Shown here piece by piece: positions 1 through 12,632 of a stretch of DNA of 64,000 nt. The stretch spans positions 1 to 64,000 of the forward strand of contig NZ_BEDT01000006.1 in assembly GCF_002260845.1 (NCBI RefSeq). The letters are read 5' to 3'. The stretch's first letter is position 1. Each line of letters opens with the position of its first letter. The stretch is from Pseudolactococcus reticulitermitis. Lineage in GTDB: Bacteria; Bacillota; Bacilli; Lactobacillales; Streptococcaceae. Under the pieces are notes generated by a model. The model did no database searches and was not told where the DNA came from. It saw only the letters and a program-made list of their open reading frames with translations. The translations under genes were made by a program, and so were the position numbers.

Positions 1-8
1 AGACCTAA

Positions 9-81
9 TGGGAGTTGAGGGGTTCGAACCCCCGACCCTCTGCTTGTAAGGCAGATGCTCTCCCAGCTGAGCTAAACTCCC
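9..81 (-). tRNA. tRNA-Val (UAC)
   Basis: On the minus strand the sequence folds into a full 73-base cloverleaf. The acceptor stem is GGGAGUU paired with AACUCCC, the T loop reads UUCGAAC, and the seven-base anticodon loop CUUACAA gives anticodon UAC for valine. The 3' CCA is not encoded, because the base after the discriminator A is T. It is the last gene of the rRNA operon. Confidence 0.95.
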
Positions 82-89
82 AAGGGATA

Positions 90-173
90 GGAGTTCAGCC
101 CAACTGCCCTGTTTCTACGGTTGCGATGCAATCCTCGAAACAAATGCTGACGCATTAGCTGAGCTAAACTCCC
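90..173 (-). ncRNA. Structured tRNA-like element between 5S and tRNA-Val
   Basis: The first 18 bases of this element (plus-strand 157-174) are identical to the 5' end of the adjacent tRNA-Val (65-82). The rest does not match the tRNA, yet it folds. Bases 172-161 pair with 90-101 over 12 base pairs (two G-U). Inside are a 5-bp hairpin (156-152 with 147-143) and a 6-bp stem (142-137 with 115-110) capped by a further short hairpin. The result is a three-way junction rather than a cloverleaf. It may be a rearranged tRNA remnant or a processing signal; the function is unknown. Confidence 0.5.
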
Positions 174-204
174 AATAAAAGCGGCTTTGCAGTCGCTTCT
201 CTTC

Positions 205-321
205 GCTTGGCACCGACCATATCTCACAGGGGGCAACCCCCAACTACTTCCGGCGTAATGAGACTTAACTACTGTGTTCGACATGGGAACAGGTGTATCT
301 CTCATGCAATTAGCACCAAAC
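205..321 (-). rRNA. rrf: 5S ribosomal RNA
   Basis: The minus strand contains the conserved 5S core (ACCUGUUCCCAUGUCGAACA, around 270-295). The two ends, UUUGGUGC and GGUGCCAA, pair as helix I. The gene lies between 23S and tRNA-Val as usual for this operon type. The ends are set from the terminal helix and may be off by a few bases. Confidence 0.93.
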
Positions 322-356
322 TGGTTTGAATATCTTATCTTGCGATTAGAACACTC

Positions 357-385
357 AAAACTGAATAACTTTTCTCTAAAATAAC
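357..385 (-). other. 3' strand of the 23S processing stem
   Basis: This 29-base stretch is complementary, with only a few mismatches, to 3547-3574 on the other side of the 23S gene. Both carry the core AAAACTGAATAAC. The two together would bracket pre-23S RNA in a long helix, the usual RNase III substrate in bacterial rRNA maturation. The pairing is seen in sequence; cleavage is inferred. Confidence 0.65.
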
Positions 386-417
386 TCCTTAAACCAAAAC
401 GCTCTTACTTTAATTTT

Positions 418-535
418 GAACTTCAGACTAACTTCCTAGGAAAAAAGATAAATTGTCCGCACAAGCTACGCTTGCTTACGGCAATTTCCTATTTTTCTAC
501 GAAGTTTGGCTACGCCAACGTCTTCAGTATCACTA
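418..535 (-). repeat. Spacer hairpin repeat, copy 1 (23S-5S spacer)
   Basis: This is one of two related elements of about 115 bases, the other being at 3626-3740. Both begin with CTTCAG, TAACTTCCTAGG and end in CTTCAGTATC, and each folds into a long imperfect hairpin around CAAGC-TAC/TAT-GCTTG. The stem arms differ between copies in a compensatory way (AAATTG in both arms here, GATTTG in both arms of copy 2), which supports a conserved RNA structure. Confidence 0.6.
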
Positions 536-540
536 CTTAG

Positions 541-3444
<2,904 letters not shown>

Positions 3445-3625
3445 TTAAATCGATACATTTAAGTATCTGGTAATAAGTATTGAGTTTTTCAACTCACGCT
3501 TTTTTTGAGGTGACATATCTCTATGCCACTTCTCGGTTTATTTCTTGTTATTTTAGAAATTGTTATTCAGTTTTCAATGATCAAATCACCTATTTTTATG
3601 TCTTCGTTGACAATAAGATAACTGA

Positions 3626-3740
3626 ACTTCAGGCTAACTTCCTAGGAAAATAGATGATTTGTCCGCACAAGCTATGCTTGCTTACGGCAAATCCCTAATT
3701 TTCTACGGAAGTTTGCGTTTCGCGCACCGCCTTCAGTATC
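3626..3740 (-). repeat. Spacer hairpin repeat, copy 2 (tRNA-Ala-23S spacer)
   Basis: Second copy of the element at 418-535, in the same orientation. The long stem is preserved although its sequence has changed on both sides. The partner strand of the 23S processing helix (3547-3574) lies between this element and the 23S gene, so copy 2 is outside that helix whereas copy 1 is inside it. Confidence 0.6.
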
Positions 3741-3744
3741 TTAA

Positions 3745-3817
3745 TGGAGCCTAGCGGGATCGAACCGCTGACCTCCTGCGTGCAAAGCAGGCGCTCTCCC
3801 AGCTGAGCTAAGGCCCC
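3745..3817 (-). tRNA. tRNA-Ala (UGC)
   Basis: A 73-base cloverleaf on the minus strand has acceptor stem GGGGCCU/AGGCUCC and T loop UUCGAUC. The anticodon loop UUUGCAC inside the CCUGC/GCAGG stem gives UGC for alanine. CCA is not encoded. Its position between 16S and 23S is the standard spacer tRNA of lactococcal and streptococcal rRNA operons. Confidence 0.96.
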
Positions 3818-3861
3818 TATCTTCAATTAGAGAAGATTATTATACAGTTTTAGGTATAAAC

Positions 3862-3887
3862 CTCTCAAAACTAAATAAAACAGAAAT
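3862..3887 (-). other. 3' strand of the 16S processing stem
   Basis: The segment carrying AAAACTAAATAAAACAGAAA is complementary to 5612-5638 upstream of 16S, apart from one G-U pair and the ends. Together they would enclose pre-16S RNA in a helix of about 20 base pairs. The same AAAACTGAATAA core is used in the 23S stem. Confidence 0.6.
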
Positions 3888-3933
3888 TTCTACCAAACAC
3901 AGTTATCCATGATTTGCCTAAGCAACCATTTTT

Positions 3934-5496
<1,563 letters not shown>

Positions 5497-5678
5497 ATGA
5501 GAACATATCAATATGCTCTAGCTTTTGTTTTGTCCGTTCGATTTCTCAAACGATTTATTGTCGAATTGACAGTTTGTTATCTATTGCTAGACAACGTCTG
5601 TACTTGGTTTGTTTTCTGTTTTATTCAGTTTTCAAAGGTCTATTTCAGATCTCCCGCTTCTTGCGAGACAACTATTTA

Positions 5679-5707
5679 ATTCTACCAAAACTTCATTGCT
5701 TTGTCAA
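5679..5707 (-). promoter_or_regulatory. rRNA operon promoter, proximal
   Basis: On the minus strand a perfect -35 TTGACA (5702-5707) is followed after 17 bases by -10 TAGAAT (5679-5684). It lies about 180 bases upstream of 16S. The leader between it and 16S carries the CTTTGAAAACTGAATAA block used in processing. Confidence 0.7.
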
Positions 5708-5773
5708 CGCTTTTTCGAAAAGTTTTTTTATTTTCTTTTCTATCATTCGTGACCTCGTTTTGAGTACTTTATT

Positions 5774-5802
5774 ATCTTATCAAATCTATACCCCCGTGTC
5801 AA
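5774..5802 (-). promoter_or_regulatory. rRNA operon promoter, distal candidate
   Basis: A second TTGACA (5797-5802) is followed after 17 bases by TAAGAT (5774-5779) on the minus strand. Tandem promoters are usual for rRNA operons. The -10 is weaker than that of the proximal site. The 5497-5909 gap therefore holds rRNA promoters and the ung promoter and no further gene that I can see. Confidence 0.5.
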
Positions 5803-5846
5803 CTCTTTTTTTGATTTTATTTCACAACAAACACATGAAGCTATTT

Positions 5847-5874
5847 TTGAAATTCGGGAGTTTAGGGGTATAAT
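5847..5874 (+). promoter_or_regulatory. ung promoter
   Basis: TTGAAA (5847-5852), a 16-base spacer and a perfect TATAAT (5869-5874) lie 35 bases before the ung start. They point away from the rRNA promoters. Confidence 0.7.
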
Positions 5875-5909
5875 AGTCAATAGAGATACAAAAAAACAAG
5901 GAGCGTTAC

Positions 5910-6587
5910 ATGAAAGCAACGATTCAAGGAAAATGGGGCGAGCTATTAAAGACCGAGCTCCAGAATGACTATATGCGAAAGCTAAGTAAATTCATTGCCC
6001 TAGAAAGTCAGACAAAACATATTTTTCCACCAAAGCCGTTAATTTTCAATGCCTTAAATCTGACAGATTACCATGATGTAAAAGTTGTGTTGTTAGGGCA
6101 AGATCCTTATCACGGAAAGGGGCAGGCAATGGGATTGAGTTTTTCTGTGCCTGAAAATTTCCCGCTGCCGCCATCCTTACGCAATATTTACAAGGAAATT
6201 GGTGAGGAATTTGCGACGCCGATGCAAGCAAATGGTGATTTAACCTCTTGGGCTAAACAGGGCGTGCTACTTTTGAATACGGCGCTCACAGTCGAAGAGA
6301 GCAAAGCGAATTCCCACGCTCAAAAAGGATGGGAGATTTTCACAGATAAAATCATTTCTCTCTTAAATGAGCGGGAACAGCCAGTCGTCTTTCTGCTATT
6401 AGGTCGGCCTGCGCAATCAAAAACGAAGCTCATTACAAATCAACAGCATAAAATCGTCACGGCACCTCACCCCTCACCGCTTTCTGCCTATCGTGGTTTC
6501 TTCGGAAGCAATGTGTTTATCAAGGTCAATCAAGCACTCGAATCATTTGATGAAACGCCGATTGATTGGTTAAGCGTCATACGCTAA
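5910..6587 (+). CDS. ung: Uracil-DNA glycosylase
   Basis: Family 1 uracil-DNA glycosylase of 225 residues, the usual length. It removes uracil from DNA as the first step of base-excision repair in the cytoplasm. The catalytic water-activating motif GQDPYH (Asp at about residue 65), the LLLNTALTV block and the C-terminal HPSPLSAYRG motif with the uracil-pocket His are all present. The ATG at 5910 is preceded by AAGGAG at a good distance. The gene is monocistronic, with its own promoter and the terminator at 6599-6632. It reads opposite to the rRNA operon and to purR. Confidence 0.96.
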   Translation: MKATIQGKWGELLKTELQNDYMRKLSKFIALESQTKHIFPPKPLIFNALNLTDYHDVKVVLLGQDPYHGKGQAMGLSFSVPENFPLPPSLRNIYKEIGEEFATPMQANGDLTSWAKQGVLLLNTALTVEESKANSHAQKGWEIFTDKIISLLNEREQPVVFLLLGRPAQSKTKLITNQQHKIVTAPHPSPLSAYRGFFGSNVFIKVNQALESFDETPIDWLSVIR

Positions 6588-6598
6588 CCTAAAAAACA

Positions 6599-6632
6599 AG
6601 CCCTCCGCTTTTATTGTATTAAGCGGAGGGCT
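6599..6632. terminator. Bidirectional terminator between ung and purR
   Basis: A 12-bp perfect stem (AGCCCTCCGCTT with its complement) encloses a ten-base loop. It has T-rich sequence on the plus side and an A run on the other, so it can serve both convergent genes. Confidence 0.85.
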
Positions 6633-6661
6633 TTATTTTCAATGCTTCAATTTATTTACGC

Positions 6662-7471
6662 TCATTCATAGATATTGCCTAGCGCAACCTCAATGCTCCG
6701 ATTTTCAACATTGATGTCATCAATTTTCAAAATAGACTTATAGTCAGAAATCAGGCGTTCGCCCTTAAATGGCCCTTCTGCAAAGACAGCAACCCCCGCA
6801 AGGAGACAGTCGAACTCATGCACCAGAGACTTCATGCCATTTAGCGTACCGCCACCTTTCATGAAATCATCGACGATCAGCACGCGTTGCCCCGGCGCAA
6901 GAGAGCGCTTAGACAGGGTCATATTCTCGACCTTAGAGCTTGAACCAGACATATAGTTGACATTGAGGGTTGCCCCTTCCGTAACCTTAGGGTCGCGTCT
7001 GACGATGACAAAGGGCACATCTAGGATACTACTGACCGCTTGGGCAATGGGAATGCCCTTTGTGGCAATGGTCATAATCGCATCAATTTGCGTGCCGACA
7101 TATTCGTGGGCAATGATTTTGCCGATTTTATCCAGGTTTTTAGGGCTGCCCAAGATGTCTGAGAGGTAAATATAGCCCCCAGGCAAAATGCGGTTACTTT
7201 CCGTCATGAGGTCAGCAATTTCCGAAGCAATCTCACGAGAATTAGCATCTGAAATCGCTGGCGTGAAGATGACCCCACCAGAAACACCCGCAAAAGTTTC
7301 AACTATGCCGACTTCTGTTTCCTCAAAAATGCGCTTGATAATCACTAAATCTTCAGAAATGGATGACTTGGCTGCGTCATATCGCGCGCTAAAAAAAGAT
7401 AGCGTCGTGAGTTTTCTGGGATGATTTAACAAATAGTTGGTAAAATCCACCAATCGTTCACTTCTTTTCAT
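6662..7471 (-). CDS. purR: Purine operon regulator PurR
   Basis: PurR of the Gram-positive type, 269 residues from the start chosen here: an N-terminal winged-helix DNA-binding domain followed by a phosphoribosyltransferase-like domain. The PRPP-binding loop VLIVDDFMKGGGT is intact at about residues 197-209. In Bacillus it represses, and in Lactococcus it activates, purine genes in response to PRPP. A start 13 codons upstream is open, but the ATG at 7471 follows AGAGGTT at good spacing and gives the family's usual N-terminus (MKRSERLVDF). It lies downstream of the fusA terminator, whose palindrome contains a PurBox-like core. Confidence 0.93.
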   Translation of the reverse strand: MKRSERLVDFTNYLLNHPRKLTTLSFFSARYDAAKSSISEDLVIIKRIFEETEVGIVETFAGVSGGVIFTPAISDANSREIASEIADLMTESNRILPGGYIYLSDILGSPKNLDKIGKIIAHEYVGTQIDAIMTIATKGIPIAQAVSSILDVPFVIVRRDPKVTEGATLNVNYMSGSSSKVENMTLSKRSLAPGQRVLIVDDFMKGGGTLNGMKSLVHEFDCLLAGVAVFAEGPFKGERLISDYKSILKIDDINVENRSIEVALGNIYE

Positions 7472-7526
7472 AGGATAACCTCTTTCACTAGACGTATTAT
7501 ATCGCTTCATCTTCCATTATATCAAA

Positions 7527-7558
7527 AAAACACGAACAATTAAAATTGTTCGTGTTTT
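7527..7558. terminator. fusA terminator with PurBox-like arms
   Basis: Two perfect 14-bp arms with a TAAA loop are followed on both sides by T runs, which makes a strong terminator for the str operon on the minus strand. Each arm contains ACGAACAAT, close to the PurBox consensus AWWWCCGAACWWT (11 of 13 positions). It sits 56 bases upstream of the purR start. Confidence 0.8.
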
Positions 7559-7568
7559 CTGGTTCAGA

Positions 7569-9644
7569 TTAACCTTGATTTTTCTTGATGATTGCTTCTT
7601 GAACTGATTTAGGCACATCTTCATAGTGGTCAAATACCATCATGAACGTACCGCGTCCTTGTGTAGATGAACGCAATGTTGTGGCATAACCAAACATTTC
7701 AGCAAGTGGGACAAAGGCATGAACGATTTGGCTGTTACCATGCGCTTCCATCCCCTCAACACGCCCACGACGAGCTGTCACGTGACCCATGATATCCCCA
7801 AGGTTTTCTTCAGGAACCGTTACGGTTACTTTCATCATTGGTTCAAGGATAACTGGGTTGGCTTTTGGTGCAGCTGCTTTCAAAGCGTATGATGCTGCCA
7901 CACGGAAGGCCGTTTCATTTGAATCGACATCATGGTATGATCCATCGTAAAGTTTTGCTTTCACATCTACAAGTGGGTAGCCAGCAAGGACACCGTTTTG
8001 CATCGCTTCTTCCAAACCTTTTTCAACGGCTGGAATGTATTCACGTGGCACGACACCACCGACGATGGCGTTTTCAAACTCGAAGCCTTTACCTTCTTCG
8101 TTTGGTGTGAATTCAACCCAAACGTGACCGTATTGACCTTTACCACCTGATTGACGGACGAATTTACCTTCGGCTTGTGTCACAGGGGCACGGAATGTTT
8201 CACGGTATGAGACTTGTGGTGCACCAACATTGGCATCAACGTTGAACTCACGACGCATCCGGTCAACAAGGATATCCAAGTGAAGCTCACCCATACCAGC
8301 GATGAGGGTTTCACCCGTTTCGATGTTTGTCTCAACGCGGAATGACGGATCTTCTTCAGCCAATTTTTGAAGGGCAACACCCATTTTATCTTGGTCAGCT
8401 TTCGATTTAGGCTCAACCATGACTTGGATAACAGGTTCTGGGAATTCGATAGACTCAAGAATCACTGGGTTCTTTTCGTCTGTCAATGAGTCACCAGTCG
8501 TTGTGTCTTTCAAACCAACAGCGGCAGCGATGTCACCTGAGTAAACATCGTTGATTTCGTTACGTGTGTTGGCGTGCATTTGCAGGATCCGTCCGATACG
8601 TTCGCGTTTGCCTTTTGAGGCATTCAAAACGTATGAACCCGCTGACAAGACACCTGAGTAAACACGGAAGAATGTCAAACGACCTACGAATGGGTCAGTC
8701 ATTACTTTAAAGGCAAGGGCTGCAAATGGTGCAGAATCGTCAGCTGGACGTTCTGTTTCTTCACCGTCAGGTGTGACACCTTTGATGGCTGGTACGTCAA
8801 CTGGGCTTGGCAAGTAGTCAACAACCGCATCAAGCATCATTTGAACACCTTTGTTCTTGAAGGCAGAACCTGCAAGCATTGGGTAGAATTCAACGTTGAT
8901 TGTTGCTTTACGGATAGCAGCTTTAAGCTCAGCTTCGCCGATTTCTTCACCCTCAAGATATTTCATCATGATGTCTTCATCAGTATCCGCAACGGCTTCA
9001 ATCAATTTAGCACGCCATTCTTCAGCTTGCTCACGGTATTCTTCTGGAATTTCTTCGTCAAGAATATCTGTACCAAGGTCATTTGTATAAACTTCGGCAC
9101 GCATTGTAACCAAGTCGATGATCCCTTCGAAGTCTTCTTCAGCTCCGATTGGAATTTGGATTGGGTGAGCGTTTGCGTTCAAACGGTCATGAAGTGTCGA
9201 CAATGAGTAGAAGAAGTCTGCACCGATTTTATCCATTTTGTTAGCAAATACGATACGTGGAACGCCGTATTCAGTTGCTTGACGCCAAACTGTTTCAGTT
9301 TGGGGCTCAACACCTGATTGGGCATCCAATACCGTTACCGCACCGTCGAGTACACGGAGTGAACGTTGCACTTCGATTGTGAAGTCCACGTGACCTGGTG
9401 TGTCAATGATGTTGATACGTGTGTCATGCCATGCAGCTGTTGTCGCAGCTGATGTGATGGTAATCCCACGTTCTTGTTCTTGGGCCATCCAGTCCATTTG
9501 TGAAGCCCCTTCGTGGGTTTCACCAATTTTGTGGATTTTACCAGTATAGTAAAGTACACGCTCAGTCGTTGTTGTTTTACCAGCGTCGACGTGAGCCATG
9601 ATACCGATGTTACGAGTGTTTTCGAGTGAAAATTCGCGTGCCAT
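7569..9644 (-). CDS. fusA: Translation elongation factor G
   Basis: Full-length EF-G (691 residues), the GTPase that drives ribosomal translocation and, with RRF, ribosome recycling. The G1 motif [12 protein letters not shown], the G3 DTPGHVDF and the G4 NKMD motifs lie in the first 140 residues; domains II-V follow to the C-terminus. An AGGAGA ribosome-binding site precedes the ATG. It is the last gene of an rpsL-rpsG-fusA cluster, and tuf is not adjacent. A strong hairpin lies just upstream (9676-9716), so its expression may be set separately from the ribosomal proteins. Confidence 0.98.
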   Translation of the reverse strand: MAREFSLENTRNIGIMAHVDAGKTTTTERVLYYTGKIHKIGETHEGASQMDWMAQEQERGITITSAATTAAWHDTRINIIDTPGHVDFTIEVQRSLRVLDGAVTVLDAQSGVEPQTETVWRQATEYGVPRIVFANKMDKIGADFFYSLSTLHDRLNANAHPIQIPIGAEEDFEGIIDLVTMRAEVYTNDLGTDILDEEIPEEYREQAEEWRAKLIEAVADTDEDIMMKYLEGEEIGEAELKAAIRKATINVEFYPMLAGSAFKNKGVQMMLDAVVDYLPSPVDVPAIKGVTPDGEETERPADDSAPFAALAFKVMTDPFVGRLTFFRVYSGVLSAGSYVLNASKGKRERIGRILQMHANTRNEINDVYSGDIAAAVGLKDTTTGDSLTDEKNPVILESIEFPEPVIQVMVEPKSKADQDKMGVALQKLAEEDPSFRVETNIETGETLIAGMGELHLDILVDRMRREFNVDANVGAPQVSYRETFRAPVTQAEGKFVRQSGGKGQYGHVWVEFTPNEEGKGFEFENAIVGGVVPREYIPAVEKGLEEAMQNGVLAGYPLVDVKAKLYDGSYHDVDSNETAFRVAASYALKAAAPKANPVILEPMMKVTVTVPEENLGDIMGHVTARRGRVEGMEAHGNSQIVHAFVPLAEMFGYATTLRSSTQGRGTFMMVFDHYEDVPKSVQEAIIKKNQG

Positions 9645-9675
9645 TGTATAGGTCTCCTAATATATATGTTTGAGT

Positions 9676-9716
9676 GAAAAATACTAGGAAGGCAGGTCGC
9701 CCACCTAGTATTTTTC
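9676..9716 (-). promoter_or_regulatory. Hairpin in the rpsG-fusA spacer (attenuator candidate)
   Basis: A perfect 13-bp stem (GAAAAATACTAGG and complement) with a 15-base loop ends on the minus strand in a run of five T. Only about 30 bases separate it from fusA, leaving no room for a new promoter. It therefore looks like a partial terminator or processing site rather than the end of the operon. The rest of the 252-base spacer holds further short hairpins. Confidence 0.55.
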
Positions 9717-9896
9717 TTGAGTTACTTTGTTTAATTTATCCCGTTTGGGTGCTCACAATGATGTCATGGTTAGATGATGTTATGTGAGCGCATTGATTTT
9801 GCTGGTGCGCCTTGGCTGTTCTACGAACAGATCGCTATGCGACGTTTGCTTACGCAAATTCAAGACTTACCGCGGGGCAAATGCTGTGACATTTTC

Positions 9897-10364
9897 TTAC
9901 CAACGGAAGTGAGCGAAGGCACGGTTAGCCTCTGCCATTTTGTGTGTGTCTTCACGTTTTTTAACTGCAGCACCCGTGTTGTTAGCTGCGTCCATGATTT
10001 CTTTAGCTAAACGGTCTTGCATCGTATGTTCACCACGTTTGCGGGCGATTGTCACCAACCAACGCAAACCAAGGGTGACACGACGTTCTGGACGTACTTC
10101 AACTGGGACTTGGTAGTTTGACCCACCAACACGGCGAGCGCGAACTTCAAGAACTGGCATGATGTTTTCCATTGCTTGTTCAAATACTTCGATAGCTTCT
10201 GTGCCAGTCGCTTCTTTGATTTGTTCGAAAGCGCCGTAAACGATGCTCGCTGAAGTCCCACGTTTACCATCAAGCATCACGCGGTTGATAAGGCGAGTCA
10301 CGACGACTGAGTTATAAAGTGGATCTGCCAAAACTTCACGTTTTGGTGCACGATTTTTACGCAT
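9897..10364 (-). CDS. rpsG: 30S ribosomal protein S7
   Basis: S7 of 155 residues, the normal size, opening with the typical [19 protein letters not shown]. It binds the 3' major domain of 16S rRNA and nucleates assembly of the small-subunit head; in E. coli it is also the translational repressor of the str operon. It follows rpsL after 20 bases and precedes fusA. Confidence 0.98.
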   Translation of the reverse strand: MRKNRAPKREVLADPLYNSVVVTRLINRVMLDGKRGTSASIVYGAFEQIKEATGTEAIEVFEQAMENIMPVLEVRARRVGGSNYQVPVEVRPERRVTLGLRWLVTIARKRGEHTMQDRLAKEIMDAANNTGAAVKKREDTHKMAEANRAFAHFRW

Positions 10365-10384
10365 TTATCTTATCTCCTTTCAGA

Positions 10385-10798
10385 TTATGCTTTTGGTTTT
10401 TTAGTACCGTATTTAGAACGGCCTTGTTTACGATCTGTTACACCTGCAGTATCAAGTGCACCACGAACGATATGGTAACGTACCCCTGGCAGGTCTTTTA
10501 CACGTCCACCACGTAGTAACACCACGCTGTGTTCTTGTAAGTTATGGCCGATACCTGGGATATAAGCTGTTACTTCGATCAGGTTTGACAAACGCACACG
10601 TGCGAATTTACGCAAAGCTGAGTTGGGTTTTTTCGGTGTCATTGTGCCAACACGAGTCGCAACCCCACGTTTTTGTGGTGAGTTTGTTTTCGTTTGCACT
10701 TTTTTACGGCTGTTGAAGCCAACGTTCAAGGCTGGTGCTGTTGATTTAACAACTTTTGATTGACGCGGTTTGCGAACCAATTGGTTAATAGTAGGCAT
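10385..10798 (-). CDS. rpsL: 30S ribosomal protein S12
   Basis: S12 of 137 residues with the invariant [11 protein letters not shown] segment and the [17 protein letters not shown] block near the decoding site. These are the regions where streptomycin-resistance substitutions occur in other species; here they read as wild type. It is the first gene of the operon. The region before the ATG has no good ribosome-binding site, and a long RNA stem (10808-10861) lies directly upstream, which suggests control at initiation. Confidence 0.97.
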   Translation of the reverse strand: MPTINQLVRKPRQSKVVKSTAPALNVGFNSRKKVQTKTNSPQKRGVATRVGTMTPKKPNSALRKFARVRLSNLIEVTAYIPGIGHNLQEHSVVLLRGGRVKDLPGVRYHIVRGALDTAGVTDRKQGRSKYGTKKPKA

Positions 10799-10807
10799 TT
10801 CTTGCTT

Positions 10808-10861
10808 GCTTTCAAAGGTTTATTTTGACTGACGTCAACAAGCGATAATAAACTTGAAAGC
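10808..10861 (-). promoter_or_regulatory. Long stem immediately upstream of rpsL
   Basis: GCTTTCAA-GTTTATT on the 5' side pairs with AATAAAC-TTGAAAGC on the 3' side, 15 base pairs with one small bulge. The loop holds the palindrome TTGACGTCAGTCAA. The 3' arm ends about ten bases from the rpsL start, in the place where a ribosome would bind. Two more hairpins occur at about 10900-10966 in the same leader. Confidence 0.5.
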
Positions 10862-11005
10862 ATTCCTTTCGTTTTTTCGTTTTGGGTGTGTCGGTATATG
10901 GTCGCTTATCCCAAGTTCCGACAAGAAGTTTGGATACTACATGAAATTGAGCGCGCTCAACTTCATGCTCCTTTTGTTTGACCAAATGAAAAAGTACCGT
11001 CTATC

Positions 11006-11034
11006 AGTTTAGCATACGTTTGCGAGGATGTCAA
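11006..11034 (-). promoter_or_regulatory. str operon promoter
   Basis: A perfect TTGACA (11029-11034), a 17-base spacer and TAAACT (11006-11011) lie on the minus strand. They give a leader of about 200 bases before rpsL. The 331-base gap before rpsL is thus promoter plus structured leader, with a terminator of the upstream locus at its far end. Confidence 0.75.
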
Positions 11035-11096
11035 TGGTTTTGATACAATATCTTCTTTGTCGGGCTGTCGGTATGTCATCCTGTTCGTCAGCATTG

Positions 11097-11123
11097 AAAA
11101 AACACGACTTTTGTCATGTTTTT
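11097..11123 (-). terminator. Terminator of the SipW-like export locus
   Basis: Stem AAACATGAC/GTCGTGTTT with a four-base loop and a run of T on the minus strand, just after the stop codon of the glycine-rich protein gene. Confidence 0.65.
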
Positions 11124-11129
11124 GCTGTC

Positions 11130-12152
11130 TTATTTGTAGATGTTTTCAATTGCTTGATGGTCTGCTTCGGTATCTGTCCATAGGAAAGCAATCCGAATTT
11201 GACCACCTTGTTGTTGACTACCACCTCGGCCTGTTGTTAGGGCAAAGCCAGCTGGTCTACCAATAATATCTTTCCAGTGGTCCGTCAAGTTTAAGGCATA
11301 TTTTCCGTTGAGTGACCCAGCAAGCCAAGAGCTACCACCTGAACCACTACCATAATTTCCTCCTGAAGTACCTTTAGCCCCACCAATACCGGATGTTTTT
11401 CCGCCACCGCCACCACCACCAGCATGATAATCTGCTGGAAACGCAGTGCCACTCTGACCATTTTTATTTGTCCCATTTCGGTTACCCAGACCATCCGTAC
11501 CTGCCACCTCACGATCGAGACCCGTATTATCAGAACCCACACCAGCGCCGCCAATCCCACCTTGTCTAGGTGTTTGTGCTGCAGCTACTGCACCATATTG
11601 TTGGCCACCACCAGCGCCGCCACCACCGCCGCCGGCAATCATGATATCAGTTCCTGTCGAGCTGCCTAGGCGAACAATGGAAGCGCCGCCACCACCGCCA
11701 CCTTGGCGAGATGATGCGTTACTTCCTATAAGTCCAGAATCCCCACCTGTACCACCTGCGCTATAGTCAGAGGCACCTGACGTTCGGTTATCCGAATTCG
11801 CTTGGTAGTAACCACCTCGGCCACCAAGCGAGTACCAGACTGTCTGGCCTTTTTCTAAGTAATAAACTTCTTCAACAACGCCACCTTTACCACCGGTTCC
11901 GCCGTTATTGGTCCCGCCATCACCGCCTTTGAGTTGAATGGCGTAGTATCCCGTCTTTTTTACCGTATATGAACCTTGACTTGCCGTGTTTTTGACATCT
12001 GGATTTACACCCTCACGCATGGCAACATCCGCTTCATTCGTCACATCCATCTCAATCGTCGCGTTGCGGACGTATTTAGACTGTGTCAAGCCGCCGAGAG
12101 CGAGGAGTGACAACAAGCCTAGAGTTAATGCTACTTTTGTTTTTGTTTTCAT
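11130..12152 (-). CDS. Secreted glycine-rich protein
   Basis: 340-residue protein with a positively charged, hydrophobic N-terminus ending in LTQSKYVRN. This resembles the AKY tail of the neighbouring signal peptides but has Ser instead of Ala. After a short spacer, residues of about 70-290 are dominated by Gly (runs such as GGGGGGAS and AGGGGGGAGGG) with regularly spaced aromatic residues, like the glycine-rich domain found in bacterial surface proteins and in the ALK receptor. A compact C-terminus (about 290-340) follows. There is no sortase motif or C-terminal anchor. GAGGAGG precedes the ATG. It is the last gene of the locus. A structural role in a surface layer or matrix is inference. 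Confidence 0.75.
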   Translation of the reverse strand: MKTKTKVALTLGLLSLLALGGLTQSKYVRNATIEMDVTNEADVAMREGVNPDVKNTASQGSYTVKKTGYYAIQLKGGDGGTNNGGTGGKGGVVEEVYYLEKGQTVWYSLGGRGGYYQANSDNRTSGASDYSAGGTGGDSGLIGSNASSRQGGGGGGASIVRLGSSTGTDIMIAGGGGGGAGGGQQYGAVAAAQTPRQGGIGGAGVGSDNTGLDREVAGTDGLGNRNGTNKNGQSGTAFPADYHAGGGGGGGKTSGIGGAKGTSGGNYGSGSGGSSWLAGSLNGKYALNLTDHWKDIIGRPAGFALTTGRGGSQQQGGQIRIAFLWTDTEADHQAIENIYK

Positions 12153-12165
12153 AAGTTCCTCCTCT

Positions 12166-12624
12166 CTATTCCATGACTTGGGTTGCTGTGAAAATGAGAT
12201 TTTTATCTGCTAACCCATAGGTTGACGAGATGTTAAAGGTATAACTTCCCGTTTCGCCTTGTTTGATAACCGTGAATGGCTCTAGCTCCGTTACTCTGGC
12301 GGTTGCACCGCCACTCATCGCTGGTTTGACCCAGACCTTACTGTTATTGGTAAAGGTGACGGTCATTTCTTGCGTTGCTTCAGTATTTTTGATTTCAAAT
12401 TTAAACCTGCCTGTATTATCACCCGTATCTGTCGCTACATTTTCAGTCATATTTTTATCGCCAGTTGTTTCTAACTTCGCTGTCACATTAAACCCTGCGA
12501 CTTTTGCTGATTCTCTTGCTGAGCCGACTTGGCTGACGTATTTGGCATAGGTCGCGCCTGTGCCGACGGCTCCCAAGATGGCTAGGTAGACTAGCACTCG
12601 GTAAACTTTCTTATGATGTGTCAT
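12166..12624 (-). CDS. Small exported protein with SipW-type signal
   Basis: 152 residues. The N-terminus has a basic start, a hydrophobic core and then GATYAKYVSQV, followed by SAKVAGF. This matches the AKY...AR[LV]AK[FYW] pattern of the three longer paralogues in the locus. The rest is a beta-rich domain with alternating hydrophobic residues (for example EMTVTFTNNSKVW and GSYTFNI), as expected for a TasA- or camelysin-like fold. It ends without an anchor. AGGTGA precedes the ATG. It sits between the second signal peptidase and the glycine-rich protein, with gaps of 8 and 13 bases, so it is very probably co-transcribed. Confidence 0.72.
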   Translation of the reverse strand: MTHHKKVYRVLVYLAILGAVGTGATYAKYVSQVGSARESAKVAGFNVTAKLETTGDKNMTENVATDTGDNTGRFKFEIKNTEATQEMTVTFTNNSKVWVKPAMSGGATARVTELEPFTVIKQGETGSYTFNISSTYGLADKNLIFTATQVME

Positions 12625-12632
12625 ATTTTCAC

